A DNA stretch of 64,000 nt, from assembly GCA_032622095.1 (NCBI GenBank), contig CP136066.1:129799917-129863916 (forward strand). The letters run 5' to 3'. The DNA is from Siphonodentalium dalli (lineage: Eukaryota; Mollusca; Scaphopoda; Gadilida; Siphonodentaliidae). Under the pieces are notes generated by a model, which saw nothing but the letters and a program-made list of their open reading frames with translations, was not told where the DNA came from and searched no databases. This document shows positions 35,738 to 47,117 of this stretch, in pieces (position 1 is the stretch's first letter; each line of letters starts with the position of its first letter). Made by a program: the position numbers and the translations under genes.

Positions 35738-36351
35738 CCAGTCTGGGATCTAAACTTCATAGTCTATGATTATGTCTATCCGTCTCACCTTTACCATCAC
35801 AGAACTGCACTGCAGATATACAGTATATACGTGTAAGTATGCCATACAACATTTAAGTCCAACACATAAGATCTCTATTTGTTGCGTTAGTAGTATTCGC
35901 GACATATGAATTGTTATTGGATTACAATCCTTTCCACTGACCGCGATTTTGAGTGGACTGATCACTGCGATTTTGAGTGGACCGATCGCCGCGATGAGCA
36001 GAATGATGCTGCTTCATCTTGGGGATACTGTATAGTGTGAAACATAATTCATATTGCAGTCATACTATAACAACTAAAATATTGATAAAAAAATTGACCC
36101 AAGACTATCTTGACCACAACATTTGTTCCATCCGAAATTACATGAATATATAATTTAAAACACAATAGCATTCATATCACTTAGAATTCAATAAGCAAAG
36201 CTCTATCAATCCTACTGCTGTAATGACCAAAGCACAAGGTAATGCTGGATTAGAACAAATAGATCATTAGAGCTATCATATTGTGCTGCATTTGTGAAGT
36301 CAGATGTAAGTTTAACTAAGTGTTCTAATATGGTATCTCATGTGATACAAC
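35738..36351. other. No gene recognised
   Basis: A short imperfect direct repeat (CGCGATTTTGAGTGGACTGA / TGCGATTTTGAGTGGACCGA at about 35941-35987) is visible. Otherwise this is AT-rich DNA with short open frames only. Confidence 0.35.
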
Positions 36352-36353
36352 TA

Positions 36354-37535
36354 CAGTGAAACCTCTCCAAACCGGACCCTCTACAATCCGAACCCCTCTC
36401 CATTTCAAACGAATTGTTCGATCCCGAATTTACCCAAGTACATTGTCACTAATTATTACCTCTGTAATCCGAAACCTCTGTACTCCGAATACCAGACAGC
36501 TTTATTAGTTCAAAAGTGAACAAATACACACTAATGTTTACCTCCAAAATCCAAACGCTTAAAGTGATGGAAGAGCCCGAACACAATTAGTTCAAAGGTA
36601 ATGAGGTGAACGTCTCCGCTTTTGAGTTGACCTGTGTGTGACCTCGATCACCGTCGATGACAACAGTTAGTTACAAACAGACGAAGTGTTCTGGGTACAT
36701 TAATCAAATTTATTTACAAATTAAAACAATTATAATGCCTGAGAATAAAAAGATACTGCCGTATTTATATTTAATCTTATTCAAAATAAATTCCGAAAGC
36801 GATACCAGACGAACGCGCTTGCACACAGGTAATGTACTTTCGTGCTATTGAATAACCGTACCAATTTAATTAGCGGTCTTGTGTATCGGCAAAGCTTTGA
36901 AACGGATTAAAACAACAGGTGTCTAATTAAATGAGCCTAAACCAGAATTGGTTACTGCACTGCACCCGCTTCAAATACATGCAGATACATGTTTGCTTAT
37001 ATCACAAACTGATTGAACAATGGTGAATTCACAGGTAATTAGAGCAGTGACACGTTGTTTTTACATCAGCTATTGTGGTGGAATCGACTCTTTTGTTTTT
37101 ACAATTGTCCAAACTAAATCGCTAAAAGTACAGGACGGTGGTTTATTGTTACCATCACAGTTTTATTAAATCAACTTATCACAATTAATGAGCCGTCGGG
37201 GGGAAAACGATATCTAAGAGTTGAAATCTACCGTCAACAACATTTTTTAAAAACGCGATCACCGTAAAATGTATCATTTCCGTGTTTCCTGGTTTATCTA
37301 TACATATATTTATTTCTTATTATAGCATGTTAATCTATTGCAATTTATGTTATATTTTTTAGTTTATTGAATAAAGTTTAAGTAATTAGTAATGAGGTGT
37401 TCGGGTCTCGATAACTCTTACTGATGGCGGCAATATATTCCGATGGGTTTTGCGATTTTCTGTAAACCGAACACCTCTCTAAAACCAAACAGAAGGGCCG
37501 GTCCGAAGGGTGTTCGGTTTAGAGAGGTTTTACTG
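36354..37535. mobile_element. Tigger/pogo-like (Tc1-mariner) non-autonomous element
   Basis: TA dinucleotides at 36352 and 37536 flank CAGTGAAACCTCTCCAAACC on the left and GGTTTAGAGAGGTTTTACTG on the right, an inverted repeat of the CAGT-AAACCTC type seen in Tigger/pogo elements. Subterminal text (ATCCGAAACCTCTGTA, CCGAACACCTCTCTAAA) repeats the same theme. The 1,182-bp interior has no DDE transposase frame, so it would depend on enzyme supplied elsewhere. Confidence 0.75.
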
Positions 37536-37537
37536 TA

Positions 37538-39067
37538 CTCTGAAGTTTCCATGTTATAAAGTGGATCCATTCCGCCAAGGTCATTTAGGTAAACATTGTG
37601 TGCTCATTCAAAAAGCACATCAGCGGTAGCAGGTGGATGGTACATGTAACATTTGTATGACATAACTAGTAGTCTTGATGCTTTGACACAGTCAACATGT
37701 ACATCACACTGTAATAACCTTCTTCCTTATCGCACTTGACAACAATAACTTATACAGATGAAATCTGCCATAAACAATGCAACAAATGAATTCTTTACAG
37801 AATTAATGAGTGAAACCATTGGAATGACTTACTAAAGTATTATATACAGCAAACTGATGGTCCCATGGTTTGGTAGCTGCTATTTTCATTCAAAGATTTA
37901 ATAATAAAAGTATCTCTTGTAAAGGATCTGTGATCAGGTTGAGGTCAAAGGAAACTCATTAAAGATGGTCTATCTCTTCCCAGCAAGTTTTATATAGATT
38001 CCAGGGTATACAATAATAGATATAAATCGAATACACCTGTCCGTATAAGATTCTATAAATTAATATAAATTTTATTTAGAATTTCTTTTGACATTAGTGG
38101 GACAGTTTTATTGGCTATTGTTAGAATAGAAATCTGCATGAAAACTTTGGAGCGTATGAGTGAGAACTCTATCTTGTTTGCACCCTTTAATAGCTAAGAT
38201 ATTTATTGCATATTACGATAAAAATAAACCATCTATATATTATTTTTGTTGTCTTGAAATCGTGATTTCCAAAAATTATGTTGTTGTAATTGTGGCCCGG
38301 AAGAGATGGACCATCTTTAATAAAAGAAATGTTGGATTTTTTTATTTGACAAATTCAGGACAATAATTTGGATAAATCTCAAGAATCTTGAGTAGCAAGA
38401 GTAACTCGGGATCACAAGACTGGCTATAAATCGCAATATTATGCTTGAAGGCTTCTTTAATACTTGTACCAGCGAATGTCACACAGTACTCAGGTGCTGA
38501 GGGTCTAATTTAGCTTTACCAGCAGTTTTCTGACAACAATCTGTTAATAAATGCAAACATTCAGATCTGATACATATTGCTGAGACACAAATAATCCAAT
38601 TTGCTCCATGATTGATTTAATAGTAAGGGACAGAACTGTCATTTTATTAACTCATTCTATAAAATTATGGTTGATATTATTCAGGACATATTTAAAGAGA
38701 TGAACTAGTGGTATGATCTATGCTTATTACCGAGAAATAACAATTAAAAAAAAAATTATGTCGATGGCCATTGTGACATTTTGTAAAAAAATGATTTTTA
38801 GCATTGGAGCATGGAATGGAAAGTGGTGTGGGGTCAGAGGATCAAATTTAACACCTTTGATCTGATAACAGCAGCTATGTACATGAACTCGCATTCTTCT
38901 AATATTTACAATGACTAGATGAAGGTTGATTTGGTGATACTACTATTAAAGTTTAACAAGACTGGATAGCTTAGATTAATCTAAAAGCTTACAAATGGAA
39001 TATGTTCAATGTTGGTGAGTATTAGACTGATGAGAACTGCATGCTTCATCATATTATGGTATAAGAT
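37538..39067. other. Ordinary AT-rich DNA, nothing recognised
   Basis: Only short open frames are present (for example 38160-38366). No repeat structure or splice-supported coding segment could be identified by eye. Confidence 0.4.
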
Positions 39068-39216
39068 GACAGGAATTGAATGATAACACCTTAATAGACT
39101 CATTAATAGACTCACAAGCTGTTGATTTCACTTGATAAAGACTTCACAGAAGGCCGAAAGCTTGAGTGCATTATACACTAATGAATCTATAAAGGTGTTA
39201 TCATTCAATTCCTGTC
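39068..39216. mobile_element. Short inverted-repeat element (149 bp)
   Basis: GACAGGAATTGAATGATAACACC and one further base at 39068-39091 is the exact complement of 39193-39216 (24 bp). The interior contains TTGATAAAGACTTC...AAGGCCGAAAGCTTG, a layout frequent in small invertebrate MITEs. No coding potential. Confidence 0.65.
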
Positions 39217-39536
39217 TCATTATAACTTGATCAAGACTCATACGGCTATACATATATCATCATATGGTTACATACTGGACTGATTCCAACATTCTTCCTC
39301 AAATATAAATTATTAACTATGGTACTAAAACTCAATTTAGAACAACTGAACTGATTAGTTTCCATAACCATGTTGCTACTGAATTTTCCCTAAATTTAGA
39401 AAGACCTTTTGAATATGTAAGCTGATTAAATACTGGCAGTGAGGTAACATTTGTATTAAGAACTTAATAAAACCTCAACTTAGGAGGGGGTAGAAGTATT
39501 AACATAATGCAATTTTGTTTTAGTCAGTGTAAATTA

Positions 39537-40279
39537 CAGTGTTTGTGCTGGACCGAAAAATCTTCTGGCCAAAAAAGTGGCCAAATGAAATTTTTAGTGG
39601 CCAAATAGAAAAAAAATTGGCCAAATGTTTTTCGGTCAAGTTAAAAAAACTTTGGCCAAATTAAATCCTCATTTTCTGGGCTCACAATTGATGATTAAAT
39701 TATATTTTTAAAATATATAACTCAACTGATCAAGTAATGAGGTGTGTTAGTTGTCATCGCTATTTTCACCGAAATAAAACAACTGTTCTGTTGCTTATTA
39801 TTGTGAGGTGACAACTGTTGAATACCTATTGTTGTATTAATAACCTTTATGGTGTTAAGCCCAGTTGTTGTTATAAGACAGGAGGCAGTCTACGACACAT
39901 TACGTAACTGACATGCCATCGCTGGTACATCAAATCTTAGGACAATGAATTTACGTATTTCATCTTACAGAATGCCTAATCAACCAGAGATTAAGGTTTT
40001 TGACGATTAGTAATGGCCTTTGTACAACCATCACCATTCAATCAACGCTCCCCTTAAAAAATAAATTTGGGGCGTCATCGTGTGATGTATCCGAAGTACG
40101 AAACCTGCATGTCCAAAACCAGCGATATTTCGTCGCCTAACTTTGTTGATGTATTCAGCACTCTTGAATTAGATTTCTGTCTTTATTTGTGGTGATAAAA
40201 AAGTTTGGCAAATGAAATTTTTTGTGGCCATTTTCGAAATAAGTGGCCATCGCATTGGCCACCCACGGCACGAACACTG
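39537..40279. mobile_element. hAT-like non-autonomous element with 8-bp TSD
   Basis: GTAAATTA at 39529-39536 is repeated exactly at 40280-40287. The ends CAGTGTTTGTGC and GCACGAACACTG form a 12-bp terminal inverted repeat (one mismatch). An 8-bp target duplication and CAGTG ends are typical of hAT. The subterminal regions carry several TGGCCA/TGGCCAAAT copies. 743 bp, no transposase frame. Confidence 0.85.
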
Positions 40280-40451
40280 GTAAATTAATGTCAACATGAT
40301 TCTATTTGAAGGTTTTGTAATGGAACTTTGGTATGTTTTACATATTAGAGTTCCATACTGATATAATAGACATGTTCATATTGAAAACTTCTCACTTAAA
40401 ACATCAGTCACTGTTAGCTACTTCCAGTCACCTGACTGACTCTGTCTCCAG

Positions 40452-40664
40452 ATCTGTTCAAATATGGATAAATATGATTCATCTTTATCAATATGCGAGA
40501 ACGTCTGTCAACCAGATACATCATCTGACCCTTCCAAACAGACAGTGCCTGAAGTTCTGGATCCAAAACTTTCTACTGTCATAAATTATTCATGTATTTG
40601 GCATCAGATAGTTGACAGAGACAAAGAGTTTACACTGGCTGTCAATGAGCATATGCCACACTGA
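40452..40664 (+). CDS. Candidate 3' terminal coding exon, unknown protein
   Basis: A pyrimidine-rich acceptor (CTGACTCTGTCTCCAG, ending 40451) precedes 70 sense codons that begin ICSNMDKYDSS and end VNEHMPH before TGA, with an AATAAA signal 13-18 bases further on (40677-40682). The segment is acidic and Ser/Pro-containing (CQPDTSSDPSKQTVPEVLD), unlike translated AT-rich noise, and its second half has IWHQIVDRDKEFTLAVNE. If a lone exon, the first Met would be at 40464. No domain is recognised and no partner exon was found in the window. It would run convergent to the minus-strand SNAP-25-like exons. Confidence 0.3.
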   Translation: MCSNMDKYDSSLSICENVCQPDTSSDPSKQTVPEVLDPKLSTVINYSCIWHQIVDRDKEFTLAVNEHMPH

Positions 40665-40676
40665 TTGATCATTTCC

Positions 40677-40682
40677 AATAAA
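40677..40682 (+). promoter_or_regulatory. Possible polyadenylation signal AATAAA
   Basis: It is positioned just after the stop codon of the candidate exon at 40452-40664. Such hexamers are frequent in AT-rich DNA, so support comes only from position. Confidence 0.25.
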
Positions 40683-41754
40683 AAGGTGCAAATGGTGTCA
40701 CTATTTTCTCTATATGGCAGATTCATGCCCCAATGGATGAGCTAAATAACCTCTATAGAACCCCAGAACTATTTCTTATCATGCTAAGTATTAAGTGGTC
40801 AATCAAATTGGGCTATTAATCAAATGTAACATCCATTTATACTGTTGCCATTGCCATTTATTGAAGCTCTGAAGTTTCTGCTTCATCAAGAATCTTATCC
40901 AGTCTTTCATTATACTTTACTCAGCGTCTCAAGATTCCCACCATTTGTCAATATTAAAACAGAATTTAATGTATAGAATAGTTCAAAACATCTCTCGCAT
41001 AAATGTATTAATCTCACCTCAAAAGACTACAATAAAAAACATAAGTTTGAAGAAATAATGACAGAGTGCACCCCTGCAGCTCGAAAAGAGTTGATTTCTG
41101 AGTAATATCTGTTACGATTAAAATATAACACTGCCAATTCATCTCAGTTGATACAAGCATGTAGCTTTCCGCTACATGTATATTCTTTAAAGTCTTTTTA
41201 GATTTTAAAATCCTCAATTACACCATTTTATTACGAATAGGCCAGATGTAAAGATGGCTGATCCATTGTTGACAATTACATGCAAAAATAAAAATATGGT
41301 ATTTTTTACTCCCATATTATAAAAGCATTACATTAACAAACACAACACATATGCAGTAACACATTAGAGGACAATTATAAAAGTATTAAATGTTTACTCT
41401 CATCTCATGGTGCAGAACAATAACAAGTCAGCTCTAACCATATAGAAAGGTATCCAACTTTGAATTTTTACCATTTTGTAATGCCCACAAACTTGTTAAA
41501 AATACACAAAAATAATATTTGTTACATAAACCAGTGCATAAACCAGCATAAACGTCTCATATATCGGTATAAAGATATTACTATTACCCTTCAATCTGAT
41601 GTGTCCCATGTAAAAATTGGTTTATGAGTACATGTCTGACACCGACCAGCTTTTTTTTCTACTCGTTTGACTTGATGTCTGCTCAAACTGGCTCAAAGAA
41701 TCAGTTTTATACAGACTTGTGCTTCAAAGAGCCAATCAAAGGTTAAGTAGCATA
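40683..41754. other. No gene recognised
   Basis: AT-rich sequence with short open frames. A minus-strand run at 40927-40858 was examined as a possible third SNARE-type exon and not accepted (see rejected list). Confidence 0.4.
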
Positions 41755-42305
41755 TATATATTATACATCATTAGAAGCTGAATTGTTTACTGACCCACCC
41801 AAACCAATCACACCACAAATTAATTGTATTTATTGAAAATATCAATTTTACAACCAGGAAGTTATGTACAACTGTTATCACCATTTTGGAATGACGTATC
41901 ATTGGCAAGTATAAATCAAAGATCTACTGAATAAAAACAAGTTTGCGCTATAAAAATAAAAAAATGTTACATTCTTGTCCCTATGTAGTTTTATGAATCG
42001 GCATTTGTGTTACATGTGTAATTGAATTTATATGTGTCTGATTCTTTTTTCTAAATATTGATTAGTTATTTTATTACATAAGAACTATAAATAGTACTCC
42101 CGGCAGATTCACAGCCAATCAAGCGTAACAATTAATTTTGTGCACTATAATTCCAGCTATAATAGAAGCTGAGAATTTTACAATACTTCTGGGTTGTAAA
42201 ATTGATATTTTCAATAAATACGAGAGGTATGGGGCCAGTATGTGGCGTGATTTGTTTGGGTGGATCAATACAAAATTCCGCTTCTAAATACGTATAATAT
42301 GTATA
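41755..42305. mobile_element. Element with ~120-bp imperfect terminal inverted repeats
   Basis: TTAGAAGCTGAATT...CCACCCAAACCAATCAC...TATTTATTGAAAATATCAAT...ACAACC (41755-41875) faces its complement at 42190-42305 (TTGTAAAATTGATATTTTC...GTGATTTGTTTGGGTGG...CCGCTTCTAA). The ~300-bp interior is non-coding. No clear target duplication, so the superfamily is not assigned. Confidence 0.65.
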
Positions 42306-42352
42306 CACTATTTACCATTGAGAGGGAGGGTCTTTAAGGCGCAAGTCTGTTT

Positions 42353-43318
42353 AATGAAAGTGTCAATGAGACTGCTGAAGCTCAACTTAGAAATGGGATC
42401 ATGCCATATATTACAGTCCATAGAGCGATAAGGAACTCGGAAGGTTTATATGCTTATGTAACTAGAGGTTATCCTGAAGATGCATAAGCAGCTTGGGATT
42501 AATCGGATGAAAAATTTTGGCTGCAGGAAGTGCCAAAGGATGCAGTAATACTACTAGAAACAGTGAAATCTGAGATGGCTCCCATCTGCAGGTTACCCCC
42601 AAAGATCCAAATGAAGTTTGGTGATGATCGGATGAGGGAGTTGGCCTCTTGGGTGCACAGAAAGATTTAGTTATACAAAGAGTAAAATCCAAGATGGCCA
42701 GCGGTGGCCATGTTTTTCATATAAAATTGTTAAAATTCAATAGCTCCCATCTAGAGGTGATCCTACGCATGCCTATAAATTTTCAATTTTTTTTTTATGG
42801 ATTCAATTTGAACTCCAAGATTGCTGCTAGCAGCCATGTTTTTAAATGAGTTTTTGAAAAAATTTATGGCTCCCATCTAGAGGTCACCCCATAGATCCGT
42901 ACGAGGTTTGGTGATGATCGGACGATGGATGTGGTCTGTAGGGTGTGCCAAAGGTTTTTGTCATGCAAAAATCAAGATGGCTGTTCATTGAAAATGGTTC
43001 AAATTCGATAGCTCCCATCTAGGTGATCCTAAACATGCCTGTGAATTCTCAAAACAATTCTCCAATAAAAGCGGGCTGCAGCGTGTGCCGATGGATTCAA
43101 GTTTTGAAATCCAAGATGGCTGCTTGCGACCAAGTTTTTAACAAATGTCAGAAAAAATTGATGGCTCCCATCTAGAGGTCACCCTGAATATCCATATGAT
43201 GTTTGGGAATGATTGGATGAGAGATGTGACCTGTAGGGTGTGCTAACAGCAATTGTTGATGGACGGATGACAACCCATGGCAAAAGCTCAAACTTGACTT
43301 TGTCAAGTTGAGCTAAAA
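42353..43318. mobile_element. Complete, diverged pearl-like element (element 3)
   Basis: The left end AATGAAAGTGTCAATGAGAC...GAAGCTCAACTTAG and right end GTTGATGGACGGATGACAAC, CCATGGCAAAAGCTCAAAC, TTTGTCAAGTTGAGCTAAAA are both present. The core holds four to five degenerate units in the A/B order (AAGAGTAAAATCCAAGATGG at 42677; GGATTCAATTTGAACTCCAAG at 42800; GTCATGCAAAAATCAAGATGG at 42961; GGATTCAAG...ATCCAAGATGG at 43092). Units keep AAGATGGC and CTCCCATCTAGAGGT but differ elsewhere from the array at 22.6-32.8 kb, so this is an older or separate subfamily in compact form. Confidence 0.75.
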
Positions 43319-44951
43319 AACGATTCTTTGACCCAGTTTGAGGAGATATCAAGTCTTGTAAGTAGAAACAACAAACGGCAGCCATGTTTTTCATTGAAAA
43401 TTGTTCAAATTAATAGATAGCTGCATCAGACATGGCTGCGGTAGATCTGTGCTCATAAATGGAGTTCTTCTGAAACAATATTTACAGCATACGGGATACA
43501 TCAAATTGAAGAGTAATAAAATATCTTACTACCTATATCAGGCATTTATGTAAAAAAATAAATTTTTGTGTATTTTGAACAAGTTTGTGGACATATTACT
43601 TAGTATTACTGAGGGTGGGGTAAATTTTTGAGCTGGGGACCCGAGGTGTAACCTGAGAAATCGATAGATGTTTGGCAGTAAAAATGCATTATCAAGTAGC
43701 ACATCAGTCTGATAAATATCCAGCCTCCTTTCAAAACGATTTCTGAACAATTCCCTTTTTTGTGAAAACTCATTAATAATCACAAGGCAATGTTTATCAT
43801 TGCAATACACACATATATCTACACACGTGCACCTGACGTCATGTAAACATGCAAGAGTAGTCACTCTTCCTCGAACCAATGCTAAAATGCTCATTTCAAA
43901 GTTTGCTTCACTATATATACATGCAGAATACAAGTTTCGCCATTCAGATGTTATATAATACAGAACAATGTAATGAAACTATAGCGATAAGCACGCTATA
44001 ATAAACATTATTGAGCTGTACCGCGGTCATGTTGCGTCATCTCCTTATTTAGAATTTAGAATTTAGAATTTAACATTACTTGAAGTTCTAATGATCCGTA
44101 TTTGGCACGCGACATAATATCCATAGGTTAGGATAAAATACTATTTTGTTTAATATCTTTGCAAATACAATTCTATTATGTATACTTGTTTTGTCTGATC
44201 ATTCCCCAATTATGAATAAACGTACGTTAGTCTATCATTAGATTGTGGTCAAATACTGCGGGTGTGGCTAGTGTATTTGCAGGAAGCTATTCATTGGTCA
44301 AGCAATGCATTGTTTGCTGCACATCGGCTCGATTTCTCCCATTTGAAATAATTTTAACCATGAGAGTCTTTAGACCGTAAGTTGATTGAAATGAAACACA
44401 GTCTAATTTTATTTAGACTGGAAGCACATTAGTTTAGCAGATCCAAAATAGTCCACGCGTTTGGTCCAGAAGATTTTCAATGATATAAAAAATACCAACT
44501 GCATTTAGATGAAAATCAAATTAGGAATGTTATGTTAATATTCTGATCTCAAGGAAAGCTATGCATGTAAAATAGTGATACAGAAAACTGTCAATGAATT
44601 CTTAAATGAACGATGAGTTTGAGCAAAAATAAAATATGAATTGCTATATATATAAACAAATAACGGCTTGTTAGATTCTGTGAAAATATAAATATTTGAA
44701 ACTTCAGATCAGCAGAAGAAGTCTTCTACTAATTAAATAATTTATCACTAAAACAATAACTTAATACTTTTTTTTACTATGAATTAGGAAATTTCACTAT
44801 CTGGGAAAACAAAATCTGCATGGTAAAATTAAAATATTATTGTTGGGTTACTTGAAATAATTTATAACTACACACAACAAACGTCTTCTTGTCGACAGTT
44901 TTGACACAATATAGAGAAGGTACACTATATAGACAATTACAATATAAGCTA
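43319..44951. other. Ordinary DNA, no confident gene
   Basis: The longest open frame is 131 codons on the minus strand (43933-43538). It has no motif, repeat partner or convincing splice context. A short TAGAATT tandem lies at 44049-44074. Nothing else is recognised. Confidence 0.35.
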
Positions 44952-45417
44952 CAGTAATGCTCTAATTAATTGACTTCTTAAACACAGCAGAATTATGGGT
45001 AACTTTTCAGGATTTAGTCGGAAATATGGCTTGTTGCCATTCATCGGAATGCTCTCGGTGAGAGCTTTCTAATGAATGGCAACAAGCCATATTTCCGACT
45101 AAATCCGGAAAAGTTACCCAAAATTCTGCTGTGGTTAAGAAGTCGATTAATTAGAGCATTAGGCCACTGTTTTTTTTATTAGTTGGTTCGCGCATCCGCT
45201 GAGTCGTTTTTTTTCTTCGGTTTTTAGAAAAAAATAAAATTGTGTTCCGAACTTTTTTTATTGCCGCCGACCCATTTTTTCCGCACTCAAAATTATATTT
45301 TGTGTACCGTTTGTAGGAACGGATTAATTTTGGCGACGTTTCGCATCCGTATTTTCTGCATCACTTCCGCTACTAGGTAATCTAGTAACAACGCTAGGCT
45401 ACTTTCGTTTTTTCGAA

Positions 45418-45627
45418 ATGGCGAAAGTATATCTGTGTGCAGTTGTCATTTCGGAAAACAAGACCATAAGAAAACAGCTGAAATGTGTTTATCCCGAAAT
45501 AACAGTTCGAGAGCTGTTCTCGTTTGTCGAGGACGATGCATTGATTCGTCGTGACTACTTTGGTGGTCTTACCGAACAATTTACTGAGGGGGTCACCGAA
45601 ATCGAGGAACCCAACGTTACACTCTAA
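45418..45627 (+). CDS. Small open frame (69 aa) inside the PIF/Harbinger-like element
   Basis: ATG in the context CGAAATGGCG starts MAKVYLCAVVISENKTIRK, and the frame runs through ITVRELFSFVEDDALIRRDY to EIEEPNVTL with a TAA stop. GC-richer sequence upstream (45330-45410) contrasts with the surroundings and could be promoter-like. It does not resemble a Harbinger transposase or its Myb-like partner in the short stretch available. It may be a captured host exon, a remnant of an element protein or chance. Unknown function. Confidence 0.3.
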   Translation: MAKVYLCAVVISENKTIRKQLKCVYPEITVRELFSFVEDDALIRRDYFGGLTEQFTEGVTEIEEPNVTL

Positions 45628-45864
45628 TTTGAGTGAATTGCTTGTTTAAATTTAAATGCATGTTTTCTAGTTCCAAATGTATGTAGCTCAATTGAAGAAT
45701 TAAGTTTGGTCTGTGAAATTTTTTTATACATAAGTCCCATATGATCTTGTTGACTTCAATCATATCACCTCTCTTCTATACTTTAAACACATAAGAACTG
45801 TTTGAATAGTTTGTCCTTAAATGGTAAGTTCCAAAAAGTTTGTATCATGCTCACGCTTGTTGAG

Positions 45865-46045
45865 TTGACGATTTTATTTGACATTTATAGCAAAGTATAT
45901 TTTACATATTATACACATTGATATAATATAGTGCCACATAGATGTAATATAAATTCACATATATTACACCTCAATGGCATTATATTATATTAAATTCATA
46001 TAGTATGTAAAATGTATATACTGTATAATGTCAAATAAAATCAAC
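45865..46045. repeat. Nested inverted repeat inside the PIF/Harbinger-like element
   Basis: GTTGACGATTTTATTTGACA at 45865 pairs with TGTCAAATAAAATCAAC ending at 46045. The pairing continues inward through AGTATATTTTACATATTATA and its complement. Likely a small AT-rich MITE or hairpin. Confidence 0.65.
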
Positions 46046-46589
46046 ATCTAGTTTTGTGTTTTTGTTATGTATGTAGAGTATTAAAAGTGATTACAAACAT
46101 ATATCAACCTTGTTTTTCTAGTCAGATCAAGTATCTTGCTGTATATTGAGATGCCAATAATAGATGTAAGATAATAGATATGATACAGTTTTTTTTTCAG
46201 ACCATTTTCCTTTGAATATTTGAGTGTTTTCCATTTATTTTTTTTCGACTGACCCAACTTTTCCAGAAAAAATTCCGCTTACCAACTAATAAAAAAACAG
46301 TGGCCTTACTGTACATGCATGGTGAACATTTGTCCTGACTCCAATATAGTACTGTAGTCTCCTTCTCTCTCATTACTCATTACGCAATTTTATTTTGGAG
46401 AAAATCAACTTCCCAGTCAAATGGAATGGGTTTTAATTAAGACAATAATTTCTTTCAACTCTGTAACTCTTTTTATCACAGGAAGTGCCTCACATTTCCT
46501 CTTCCACCAGTGAATTTAAACAAGTTAAGAGTCAATTAGAGTCTCAGAAGACATGCAAATATTAATATATAGATAATGAATGGCTTGGA

Positions 46590-46691
46590 GTTGACTATGC
46601 CAAAATAGTGGTCCTCGAGGAGGAATAGTCCACGAGCCGCAGGCGAGTGGACTATTCCTCCTCGAGGACCACTATTTTGGACATAGTCAAC
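46590..46691. repeat. 102-nt hairpin with 44-bp arms
   Basis: GTTGACTATG...CCAAAATAGTGGTCCTCGAGG...TAGTCCAC (46590-46633) pairs with GTGGACTA...CCTCGAGGACCACTATTTTGG...CATAGTCAAC (46647-46691). The arms differ by a one-base indel and the loop is 13 nt. Probably a foldback MITE. Confidence 0.8.
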
Positions 46692-47117
46692 GACAAGACA
46701 TTCATTATTTATTATATTATATCGAACATTGGTGTCAATTCTCTCACAAGTTCTGTGTCTGATTTTGTCACATTTTTATTTACCGTGAATTTTGGAAATC
46801 GGTTTCAGACTTTACAATTTATGGCATTCTTTTGATTATTATTAAATACATTGGATAGCTATGATCGGATATTTGTAAGATAATTACAATTCACCAATAA
46901 ATCTAATGATATACCGATTTGCAACAAGTATCGTACAAGGTATAGTTTCAGATTAGCCGTATCTTCAGGCGGCAACCCGATTTCGCGAAATGAGTTTGTT
47001 ACTATAAATAGAAAAAGAATAGTAGGCATGTAGGAATCCTACTATCGTAAAATAGTATAGCAGTGTGCAGCCAATCAGAATGCGAAAAAAGTCACGTGAG
47101 ATATAATATAGTTAAAT
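46692..47117. other. No gene recognised
   Basis: AT-rich sequence with only chance-length open frames. Confidence 0.35.

Larger units (their letters stand above)
45162..46305. mobile_element. PIF/Harbinger-like element with TTA target duplication
   Basis: TTA occurs at 45159-45161 and 46306-46308. The ends GGCCACTGTTTT...ATTAGTTGGT and complementary ACCAACTAAT...AAAACAGTGGCC form a ~25-bp terminal inverted repeat differing by one T in the homopolymer. A 3-bp TWA-type target duplication is the PIF/Harbinger signature, though assignment without a transposase is tentative. The interior contains one 69-codon frame (45418-45627) and a nested inverted repeat (45865-46045). Confidence 0.75.
44952..46311. 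mobile_element. Hairpin MITE (CAGTAATGC ends) interrupted by a second element
   Basis: TA-flanked CAGTAATGCTCTAATTAA...AACACAGCAGAATTATGGGT pairs with ACCCAAAATTCTGCTGTGG...TTAATTAGAGCATTA at 45116-45161. The last bases (TTACTG, 46306-46311) were displaced 1.1 kb by the insertion at 45162-46305. The inner stem GGAAATATGGCTTGTTGCCATTC is also palindromic (45025-45110). It is the same family as 54379-54574. Confidence 0.8.

Noticed and set aside
36657-36851. 64-codon frame inside the Tigger-like element as a transposase remnant
   Set aside because: No DDE or CENPB-type motif is visible and the length is chance-level.
40858-40927. Minus-strand run ending in the peptide NERLDKILDEAETSELQ and TAA, close to 69 nt long, as a third SNAP-25-like terminal exon
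   Set aside because: The length is 70 nt with a frameshift stop, the heptad register is off by one, and no pyrimidine tract precedes the AG. At best a decayed copy; not supportable.
43538-43933. 131-codon minus-strand open frame
   Set aside because: About one frame this long is expected by chance in 64 kb of this composition by my rough estimate; no motif, homologue or splice support is visible.
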